A stretch of 64,000 nucleotides of DNA from Legionella beliardensis (lineage in GTDB: Bacteria > Pseudomonadota > Gammaproteobacteria > Legionellales > Legionellaceae), in NCBI RefSeq assembly GCF_900452395.1, contig NZ_UGNV01000001.1, forward strand, positions 397,501 through 461,500, read 5' to 3'. Under the pieces are notes generated by a model, which was given only the letters and a program-made list of their open reading frames with translations, searched no databases and was not told where the DNA came from. This document shows positions 30,834 to 37,925 of this stretch, piece after piece. Made by a program: the position numbers and the translations under genes. Each line of letters begins with the position of its first letter. The first letter of the stretch is position 1.

Positions 30834-32483
30834 ATGCATTCTAAAAGTGAGCCCCGGTCACTTCCTCGGGTTATGGAGCGTTTAGCAAATGACAATAATT
30901 TTACCAAATTAGCGTTAACTAGTATCACTGTAAACCCAGAACCAGATCCCCATAATACAGGAAGGTTTATCTATCATTACTACGATAATGATTTATTATT
31001 ACTGGCAAAGGCCTTAGAAAGGAATAATTCATTAAAAGAGTTTGCGGTTATAGATCGTGGAAACTCTGCCCAGCTTGCATGGACAGCAGTTGGTGCTGTA
31101 GCAATTGGCAAGGCTTTAAAAAATATTCCTAGTTTAGAAACAGTTACGATTAATCTTAAATCTTCCTCCTTAAACGGGCCAGAGGTAATTGGCTTCCTAG
31201 AATGCTTAGCTGGAAACAGCAGAATCAAAAACCTCAATTTTTATTTTTATTGTGATGATATTGACTCGATGAATTATTTAGGCTCACTTTTAATGAGTAA
31301 TAAAAGTCTAGAATCAATTTACCTACAAGGAAAAGGAGGTTCAGTAACTCTCGTACCTCCAGTTTTGATTGATGGATTAATGGAAGCTAAAACGCTTCAA
31401 TCGCTTTCTATGCAAGACATCCACTTAGGTGATCAAGGTATTCAGCAACTTTCATCGTTATTAAATCAACATTCTTTAAAAACATTAACCCTTAACCAAT
31501 GTGGGGTTACAGGAGAAGCGATGAAGTATTTATTGCCTTCCTTAGCTACGCATTGTGATGGCATTGAGGTATTAGATTTAAGCTACAATAATCTTAATCA
31601 TGAAGGGATGCAGTGTTTAGTAAATGAACTACCCTTGTTAAAAAATCTAAAGGAACTTCTCCTTCGTTCAACAGGATTTAATCCACAAGCCTTAGCCTGC
31701 TTAGCTATCGGCTTGCGTAAAGCAAATTGTTGCATTAAAGAGTTAAACTTGGACAATAACCACTTTGAAGTAACAGATATGGCTTCTATTAAAACGATTA
31801 TTAAAAATAACACAACACTCATGTTTTTAAGTATGAACTTTTGCAATTTAGGTGATAGGCATGTAGTTGCATTAAATGATTTATTATCCAATCCTGAGCA
31901 ATGCTATCTGCACGGGTTTGAATTCACAGGTAATCTAACGCTTGCGCCGAAAACACAACAAATGATATTAGATTCTGTAAGAAGAAATCTCAATTTATGT
32001 TATTTTTCAACGCCGGGTGAATCGATACCTTTATTAAAAGAAGCAACAGAAATTAATCGACGTAAAAAAATTAGACAATCTCAAGCTCTCTTTATAAATG
32101 CCTGCATCGAACTTGCTAATATCTATTATCGGGCAGATTCTAATGAGCTTTCGGTCTTTTCTGCAGTTAACTTTTTCCCTATGGAATTAATTTTAAAAAT
32201 TATACTGGAAGTTGGGAATGACACATTTGGTATGAATGAAACATCGCTGCAAGAATGTGCGAAATTGATTTTTGAAAACTTTAACTTGCGACGCCATTTA
32301 ATAAATCAAGGGCAATATCGCCCGGAAATGCATGCCGATAATCCTTTTTATCCTATTTCTTCCTGGTGGAAAACAGCAACCACAATTCATGGTACGTCTA
32401 GAACGTTGTTTACTTCAGTAAAAAGCATTGAACATTCAAAAGAAAATATTGAAGAAGAGCAAGGTTTCTGCCGTGTCATGTAA
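30834..32483 (+). CDS. Leucine-rich-repeat protein with F-box-like segment and C-terminal CaaX box; putative effector
   Basis: A 549-residue protein. Residues about 60-390 carry ribonuclease-inhibitor-type leucine-rich repeats (for example GIEVLDLSYNNLNHEGMQCL, CIKELNLDNNHFEVTDMASI). Around residues 447-490 the stretch FFPMELILKIILEV resembles the LPxELLxxI core of F-boxes. The last 17 residues hold a Glu-rich patch (ENIEEEQ) like the E-block of Dot/Icm substrates and end in CRVM, a CaaX-type prenylation box (Cys546). No signal peptide or transmembrane segment is seen. The ATG at 30834 is preferred over an upstream TTG at 30801. It is flanked by the two MITE-like copies. RI-type repeats are certain; the F-box and effector role are inference. 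Confidence 0.78.
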   Translation: MHSKSEPRSLPRVMERLANDNNFTKLALTSITVNPEPDPHNTGRFIYHYYDNDLLLLAKALERNNSLKEFAVIDRGNSAQLAWTAVGAVAIGKALKNIPSLETVTINLKSSSLNGPEVIGFLECLAGNSRIKNLNFYFYCDDIDSMNYLGSLLMSNKSLESIYLQGKGGSVTLVPPVLIDGLMEAKTLQSLSMQDIHLGDQGIQQLSSLLNQHSLKTLTLNQCGVTGEAMKYLLPSLATHCDGIEVLDLSYNNLNHEGMQCLVNELPLLKNLKELLLRSTGFNPQALACLAIGLRKANCCIKELNLDNNHFEVTDMASIKTIIKNNTTLMFLSMNFCNLGDRHVVALNDLLSNPEQCYLHGFEFTGNLTLAPKTQQMILDSVRRNLNLCYFSTPGESIPLLKEATEINRRKKIRQSQALFINACIELANIYYRADSNELSVFSAVNFFPMELILKIILEVGNDTFGMNETSLQECAKLIFENFNLRRHLINQGQYRPEMHADNPFYPISSWWKTATTIHGTSRTLFTSVKSIEHSKENIEEEQGFCRVM

Positions 32484-32613
32484 GTTTTAGCAGCCCATAG
32501 GTAGTGAAGGAGGCTTTCAGTTATGCTGTTGACTGTATGTGGTGGCGACTAAATATTGAGGTCAAAGAAAAAGACGAATGACTGCGGCTTAACCGTGACC
32601 GCGGTACCCAAGT

Positions 32614-32843
32614 GCATAGCCGTCAGGCTAAGCGCCCAAGAGCCAAGATTGAGGCAGGCAGAAGTAAATGTGGTCCCTTTTTGGACGCGCTGAAACTATC
32701 CATGCGGCTCGATGTTGTGCACCCATGCACAACTTCGTTCCAAAAAGTGTCCAAACTTACCTCTGCTGCGAGAGCTTAAGTACTCTAAACATATTATTTT
32801 CTATGGTGCTAAGAGAACTATTTGCTTAGCCTGACGGCCATGG
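32614..32843. mobile_element. MITE-like element, copy 2
   Basis: Second copy of the 230-base element, same length and orientation as the one at 30391, with about 20 differences by eye count. The right terminal repeat is identical; the left has two changes (GCATAGCCGTCAGG...). The flanks carry a near-perfect 10-base direct repeat, TACCCAAGTG at 32605 and TATCCAAGTG at 32844, which is a good target-site duplication. The target was itself a copy of the local palindromic repeat (ACCGCGGTATCCAAG). No coding capacity. Confidence 0.82.
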
Positions 32844-32867
32844 TATCCAAGTGCGGCACGTGGATAT

Positions 32868-33130
32868 GGATACCGTGGTCAAGCCACGGTATTTCGGTGA
32901 AGTGAAAGAGATCAAAGAAAAAACAAATTACCGCAGCGTGACAGCGGCATCCAAGATCACGAGGATGGATACCATGGTCAAACTACATCCACCGAACTAC
33001 CGCGGCGTGACCGCGGTATCCAAGGATGTGGCCACGAGGATGGTATTATGATCAAGCCACGGTATTGCAGTTATTTTGTAAGAATCAAGCTGTATACTCC
33101 GAATTACCGTGGCTTGACCGCGGTATCCAG
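32868..33130. repeat. Cluster of REP-like palindromes
   Basis: At least five to six copies, in alternating orientation, of a unit of about 30 bases whose core is the palindrome TACCGTGGTCAAGCCACGGTA. Clear copies lie at 32868-32897, 32994-33024 and 33100-33130; degenerate ones at about 32926-32955 and 32964-32990, with a half copy near 33050. Another half lies left of the MITE at about 32592-32610. Together with the MITE they fill the 696-base gap between the LRR gene and the lipoprotein gene. A short open frame through them (32851-33051) is repeat-derived and not a gene. Confidence 0.8.
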
Positions 33131-33179
33131 AAAAGATAATTTATCTCTCTTTACAATACAGCAATTTTTTAGGAAAAGG

Positions 33180-34736
33180 ATGTTCTTACGCTCAGTAATC
33201 TTTCTATCACTTTTAGGATTCGTCTCGTTAAATTGGGCTAGTTGTTCTTTTTTGGATTCTAACAAGGCAGAAGCGCCAGCTACTAATGATGCGTTGCGGT
33301 TAATTGTTTCTCAAAGTCCAGTTTGCCCGACCGATGTTTTTGCGTTTAGGGCCCTATTAAAAAATCATCATTTACTTTTAAAAACGTCGTTGGTTGCTAA
33401 TCGTGGCTTTCATAATCCTAGCCAGGGTAGTTTTAGCCTATTTGAATGGGTTACAGGGCAAGCAAAAGGTTTTCCTACCATTGAGCCTGGGGAATTTTTC
33501 TTTGGGCATTTTACAGATGTTGATGAGCAAAATCGTTTAATTGCTAATCAATATCCTGAAAAAAATGCGCTTATGATTGAAGCATTTGCCTGGGATTATA
33601 AAAAGAACGTTTTTAATTTTTATGAATTGCGTGGCGATGGTGAGAAGGGACAGTGGTTTTATCGCGGCGACTCTTTAGATATTTTTGCCGACAATAGCAT
33701 GTTGCATCGACAGCTTCATCCAACCTTTGGCGATCGATTGCGTTGTTCAGGATGCCATGGTCAAGGTGGGCCGATTATGAAAGAGCTTTTTTCACCTCAT
33801 AATGATTGGTGGACAACTAAGCGGCCTTTAGATTTTGGGGGTAGAAAACCTGATGAAAGTTTAAGTTTGATTTTAACTGACTTAGTTTCGGCTGAAGAAT
33901 TAGCTAGCGCGGTTCAGCATGGCCTTAAAAAACTAAATCAACATCAAGCTTATCAAAGCTCATCTCTACAAGAACAATTAAGGCCTTTATTTTGCCCTGT
34001 AGAAGTAAATTTTGTTGCAGATGAGTCAGCTAATGATGAATATCAAGCAAACATTTCAATACCCAGTGATTTTTTTATTGACTCAAGATTACTGCCGCAT
34101 AAGCGCGTTATTACTATTTCTCGTACTGATTATCAAGCTGTATTAGTTTATGCTGAAAGTCGCTTTCCAGAAACAAGCTTATTGGATGCTGATCACGCTT
34201 GGCTTGCGCCAGTAAAGGCTTTATCTGATCAAATGGTAATTGACTCTTTAATAAAAAGGGGAGTGATTAGCGATAAATTTGTTGCTGATGTATTAGCAGT
34301 TGATATGGCCAATCCAGTTTTCTCTAGTAAGCGTTGTGAACTGTTAAGTTATCTTCCGTTGCAATCTTCTCCTCACTGGCTTGACACTTTTATATATAAC
34401 CTTAAGCAATCCCCAAGCTTAGCTGCTAAAGACTTATTAGCTAACTTGACTGATCCTACTCATACTAAGGATTTTTATCAGCAAAAAGCAGAACAATTTT
34501 TACAACAGTGCCAGGAAAAATTAACTAAGCTAAGTCATGTCGAAAAAATGTATGCGTTACTAGCACAACGCCGACTTGAAATTCAGGCGTCTGAAATTTC
34601 AGCAAATCCGCGCGGGCAAATTTTAGAGCCAGGTTTTCGAGTGATTTTCCCAAGCAATAACTTAGCGTCAATACCCGGTTATTTAGAAATGAATGAGCAA
34701 TGTGATGTGAAACCTAAAGCCCTAACCAACGGATAA
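33180..34736 (+). CDS. Lipoprotein with a CXXCH haem-binding motif (cytochrome c-like)
   Basis: A 518-residue exported protein of unknown function. The N-terminal segment FLRSVIFLSLLGFVSLNWASC looks like a signal peptide with Cys as possible lipid site. A single CSGCH motif (in RLRCSGCHGQGGPIM) predicts one covalently bound c-type haem. The rest shows no family I recognise; it has Trp-rich and Asp-rich segments before the haem motif. The frame extends upstream to 33048 through the palindromic repeats, but those 44 residues are repeat-derived; the ATG at 33180 with AGGA five bases upstream is the likely start. Its 3' end overlaps the convergent transpeptidase gene by 23 bases. Confidence 0.72.
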   Translation: MFLRSVIFLSLLGFVSLNWASCSFLDSNKAEAPATNDALRLIVSQSPVCPTDVFAFRALLKNHHLLLKTSLVANRGFHNPSQGSFSLFEWVTGQAKGFPTIEPGEFFFGHFTDVDEQNRLIANQYPEKNALMIEAFAWDYKKNVFNFYELRGDGEKGQWFYRGDSLDIFADNSMLHRQLHPTFGDRLRCSGCHGQGGPIMKELFSPHNDWWTTKRPLDFGGRKPDESLSLILTDLVSAEELASAVQHGLKKLNQHQAYQSSSLQEQLRPLFCPVEVNFVADESANDEYQANISIPSDFFIDSRLLPHKRVITISRTDYQAVLVYAESRFPETSLLDADHAWLAPVKALSDQMVIDSLIKRGVISDKFVADVLAVDMANPVFSSKRCELLSYLPLQSSPHWLDTFIYNLKQSPSLAAKDLLANLTDPTHTKDFYQQKAEQFLQQCQEKLTKLSHVEKMYALLAQRRLEIQASEISANPRGQILEPGFRVIFPSNNLASIPGYLEMNEQCDVKPKALTNG

Positions 34737-35991
34737 ATTGTTTGCTAGATTTAAGGCTAATAAATGAATTAGCATCAAAATAGATATGATAGCTTTTTGC
34801 ATCTTCATTACTCCTTAACGCTGAGCTATCCAATCGTACATCTTTTGTTTTGCCTAAGACAATAATTTTCATTTCTGTTGCATAATAACCGCGGCGCATT
34901 TTGACTTCTGGAATAACAAAATAAACAGCATTTAAATCCTCTTTATTAGTATTAAAAAGAACACTATTGGTTGTAAGTAATGATTTAAACTCAGTTTCAT
35001 TAAGAGCCACATACTCAGTATGATTAATTTGACGACGAAGCATGCGTGCTAAAGGTGCTTTCGTTTGAAATAGCCGTTCATAATTATCGGCACTAATGGC
35101 TAAAATGGGTTCATTTTCCTCACGTCTATTATTTTTATTTAAATCAGCAAAAATAATTTCTTCTTGCGGGATACTATCTTCATCGGGTTTGAATTCACTC
35201 ATCAGCTTGGCGTTGTTGGTCGTTGTCGGCAGATGATTACAATTTAAAAATTTTGATGTTGCAAACCAGCTATCACTTGGGTAATAAATAACTAATAAAG
35301 ACTTATCTTTGATTGTATTGATAATTGATTCACTTAAGTGTTTCGGAAGCGCAGGGCAGCCCCAGCTGCGTCCAGCTCTACCGTATTTTTTTATAAACTC
35401 TTCTTCAACATACCAGCCCGGATGCATTACAATTGCCCGATTAGCCGCATTATCATTAAAATGCTTATCCAAGCCATTTAACTGCAATGATAAACCTTCT
35501 CGGCCATAATAGGCTTTTTCTGTTTCATAGACCCCAATACTACTTGCCTTACTATTATATTTATTAGAAAAATAATTAGATAATAAGGTGCCTGAATTAA
35601 TGCCATGCGAAACATACGTATTAAAAAGTAACTTTTTTTCTTTTAAATCAAAAATCCAAAGCCTTTTTTCACTTGATGGTAAGGAATAATCAATGATAGT
35701 TAAAATATTATTATGATCTACGTTGTATTCTGTTGCACACGTAAGCGTCGTTAATACCTTATTAATAACAGCATCGCTTAAAGCAGGGTTTTCTTTGTGC
35801 AGCATCTCTTTAATTGCATTTAACGTTGTTTCTTTATTGAGCTTATCTAGAAAAGGCGGACTTAAAAACGAAGATACTTTAACTAGGACATTAGGATAAC
35901 TAGAATTTATCGTTTGCTGTAAATAATCTAAGGAAGGCATGGAAAAACAATTTGCTGAAACTGCTAAAAATAATAGCAGGCTGTTCCTCAT
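34714..35991 (-). CDS. Murein L,D-transpeptidase-like protein (YkuD_2 family)
   Basis: A 425-residue exported protein. A short signal peptide (MRNSLLLFLAVSANCFS) is followed by a YkuD_2-type catalytic domain: MHPGWYVEEEFIKKYGRAGRSWGCPALP, written here in two parts as HPGWYVEEEF and GRSWGCPALP, with the likely nucleophile Cys212 and a conserved upstream His. The domain ends near residue 240 (SLLVIYYPSD). The C-terminal 180 residues are an extension with no recognised domain. YkuD enzymes cross-link or modify peptidoglycan in the periplasm; the YkuD_2 group is less studied. It stands alone, convergent with the lipoprotein gene. Confidence 0.82.
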   Translation of the reverse strand: MRNSLLLFLAVSANCFSMPSLDYLQQTINSSYPNVLVKVSSFLSPPFLDKLNKETTLNAIKEMLHKENPALSDAVINKVLTTLTCATEYNVDHNNILTIIDYSLPSSEKRLWIFDLKEKKLLFNTYVSHGINSGTLLSNYFSNKYNSKASSIGVYETEKAYYGREGLSLQLNGLDKHFNDNAANRAIVMHPGWYVEEEFIKKYGRAGRSWGCPALPKHLSESIINTIKDKSLLVIYYPSDSWFATSKFLNCNHLPTTTNNAKLMSEFKPDEDSIPQEEIIFADLNKNNRREENEPILAISADNYERLFQTKAPLARMLRRQINHTEYVALNETEFKSLLTTNSVLFNTNKEDLNAVYFVIPEVKMRRGYYATEMKIIVLGKTKDVRLDSSALRSNEDAKSYHIYFDANSFISLKSSKQFIRWLGL

Positions 35992-36205
35992 GATATTTCC
36001 TTAATTAGTATAATAATTTTTATCCTTGTTATAAATTAATATAGCTTACCTTACAGACTTTAGTGTTGATTTAGGCTAATTTAGATAAAAATTTAGCAAA
36101 AATACAGTGGGCAACAGGAAATACCTATTAAGCAGGTCATTTTAAATTTTATTTTAAAAATCAAGGCAATAGGTGGATTATTTGTAATAAAGGTGCCACA
36201 CCGCT

Positions 36206-36294
36206 GGATACCGCGGTCAAGCCGCGGTAATTCGCTCCTCTCTTTGGCTTCTTTCCATACTATCGAAATACCGTGGCTTGACCGCGGTATCCAG
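36206..36294. repeat. Pair of REP-like palindromes in opposite orientation
   Basis: Two copies of the same palindromic unit as at 32868, at 36206-36234 (core TACCGCGGTCAAGCCGCGGTA... in direct form) and 36264-36294 (inverted form), separated by about 29 bases. They form a BIME-like inverted pair that could fold as one large hairpin. They lie in the 367-base gap between two divergent... gene starts of 35991 and the end of the SDR gene at 36359; the remainder of the gap is AT-rich with nothing else recognised. Confidence 0.78.
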
Positions 36295-36358
36295 GCGATG
36301 GCCATATCTGATTATTGCGGTAAGTAGCTGTATATGGATACAGTAAATTTAAAATATT

Positions 36359-37213
36359 CTACCCATTTACAATAACACCGCCATTCGGATGCAATACCTG
36401 TCCTGTCATGTAAGATGAATCTTGCGACGCGAGGTAAACATAGGCTGGTGCCATTTCAGAGGGCTGACCTGCCCGCTGCATAGGAACTTGGCCACCAAAT
36501 TCAGCGACTTCTTTTTCTGAAAACGTAGCAGGAATTAACGGTGTCCAAATTGGGCCTGGCGCAACCGCATTAACCCGAATTTCTTTTTTCACTAAATTTT
36601 GAGAAAGTGAACGAGTAAAGGCGATAATAGCACCCTTAGTAGAAGAGTAATCTATTAAATGATCACTGCCTTTATAGGCTGTAACTGAAGTTGTATTAAT
36701 AATACAGCTTCCTTTTTTTAAATAAGGAAGGGCAGCTTTTACCATATAAAAATAAGAAAAAAAGTTAGTTTTAAATGTTTGTTCTAATTGCTCACAGCTA
36801 ATATCTTCAAATGATTTTTGTGGGTGTTGCTCAGCACAATTATTTACTAAAATATCGAGTTTTTTATAATGGCTTATTGTCTCATTAACAACGTCTTCAC
36901 AGACTTTATAGGTTTGTAAATTGCCTGCAATTAAATGACATTGGCCACCTAGCTCTTCAATAATTTTTTTTGTTTCTTTAGCATCCTTATCTTCATTAAG
37001 ATAATGAACAACAACTTTTGCTCCTTCCAAAGCAAAGGCGCAAGCAACTGCTCTACCAATGCCACTGTCACCGCCGGTAATTAAGGCAACTTTATCTTTT
37101 AATTTATCACTGCCTTTGTAATTAGATGAGAGGTACTCAGGTTTTGGTGTCATTTCTGCTTCAATACCTGGTTGTTTGTCTTGATGTTGTGGTGGTTGTT
37201 TTTCTTCTGTCAT
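36359..37213 (-). CDS. Short-chain dehydrogenase/reductase (YghA/YhxC-like)
   Basis: A 284-residue SDR oxidoreductase. The Pro/Gln-rich N-terminal tail of about 40 residues is typical of the YghA / general-stress SDR group. The cofactor motif is ITGGDSGIGRA (about residues 45-55), the structural NNCAEQ replaces the usual NNAG, and the active site is Ser/Tyr/Lys in INTTSVTAYKGS and DYSSTKGA. GGAGGGA precedes the ATG. It lies about 100 bases downstream of the small tail-anchored protein gene on the same strand; such SDRs are often in stress operons. Confidence 0.88.
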   Translation of the reverse strand: MTEEKQPPQHQDKQPGIEAEMTPKPEYLSSNYKGSDKLKDKVALITGGDSGIGRAVACAFALEGAKVVVHYLNEDKDAKETKKIIEELGGQCHLIAGNLQTYKVCEDVVNETISHYKKLDILVNNCAEQHPQKSFEDISCEQLEQTFKTNFFSYFYMVKAALPYLKKGSCIINTTSVTAYKGSDHLIDYSSTKGAIIAFTRSLSQNLVKKEIRVNAVAPGPIWTPLIPATFSEKEVAEFGGQVPMQRAGQPSEMAPAYVYLASQDSSYMTGQVLHPNGGVIVNG

Positions 37214-37311
37214 ACATCCCTCCGGTTTGCAAAAAAATACATAAGATGAAGTAGGTTACTTCATCTTATGAGTATGTACTATGATTTTTAAGTCTTTAGA
37301 TTCGCTAATTT

Positions 37312-37650
37312 TTACTTACGGCGAAATAAAGAAGATAGCAAAAATCCTACTGCACTCGCCGCAATTAAATAAGGTAGGGGTCTATCTACTATTTTTTGTA
37401 CCGCAGTATTAGAATAATTTTTAATAGCACTTTGCGTATCAGCAACTTTGTCGCGGCTGTCATGAAATAATTCTATAAACCTTTGCTTAGCTCGTTTAAA
37501 CCAAGGTTTTTGGCTGTTATGAAAATCACCTGACTGATTGAAGTGGTTGTGATGATGGTGATTGTGATGATGTTCCTGATGTAAATCGTCTAGAGGTTGC
37601 TGATTGAAGTGATCTCGTTTTTGTTCTTGTTCTTGGTGTAAGTGCGCCAT
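37312..37650 (-). CDS. Small His-rich, C-terminally membrane-anchored protein (DUF883/ElaB-like)
   Basis: A 112-residue protein. The N-terminal 45 residues are very rich in His, Gln and Asn (HQEHHHNHHHHNHFNQ). The middle is an amphipathic helix (AKQRFIELFHDSRDKVADTQSAI) and the C-terminus is a hydrophobic helix followed by RRK (LIAASAVGFLLSSLFRRK), like the DUF883 proteins ElaB/YqjD that anchor to the inner membrane and bind ribosomes. The His-rich head is unlike those and suggests metal binding. TAGGGAGAG precedes the ATG. Possibly cotranscribed with the SDR gene. Confidence 0.72.
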   Translation of the reverse strand: MAHLHQEQEQKRDHFNQQPLDDLHQEHHHNHHHHNHFNQSGDFHNSQKPWFKRAKQRFIELFHDSRDKVADTQSAIKNYSNTAVQKIVDRPLPYLIAASAVGFLLSSLFRRK

Positions 37651-37802
37651 TGTTATCTCTCCCTAAATAATAGTTAACCTAATTATTAGCCATCTTATTA
37701 AGAATAGACACAAAATGAATTATAGCAAATTAACTAGCGATTTAAGAAAAAGACGTATTAGCGCCTACCTTCTATCGGGTCTCTAGGCAGCTAAATTATT
37801 TA

Positions 37803-37831
37803 TTGACAAATCTCCATTAAGCAATTAAAAT
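37803..37831 (+). promoter_or_regulatory. Sigma-70 promoter of the M4 protease gene
   Basis: TTGACA at 37803-37808 and TAAAAT at 37826-37831 are separated by exactly 17 bases, a near-consensus sigma-70 promoter. It lies about 95 bases before the protease ATG, which leaves an untranslated leader of around 85 bases ending in a strong ribosome binding site. Confidence 0.6.
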
Positions 37832-37925
37832 GTTTTTGCCTGCATTTTCCTTTAAAAATCAGGCACTTAAGTTTTTCGCAGTATTTAATCAATAGCAGTA
37901 TTTAAATTAGTCAAGGAGAGATCTA

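Noticed and set aside
30391-32843. Composite transposon carrying the LRR gene
   Set aside because: Each MITE-like copy has its own different flanking direct repeat, which points to two separate insertions, and no transposase is present.
32851-33051. 66-codon frame in the palindromic repeat cluster
   Set aside because: The translation is made of repeated palindrome units (NYRSVTAAS, NYRGVTAVS) and has no start signal; it is a by-product of the repeats.
32868-33130. CRISPR array
   Set aside because: The repeats are palindromic, alternate in orientation, vary in sequence and have uneven spacing; no cas genes are near.
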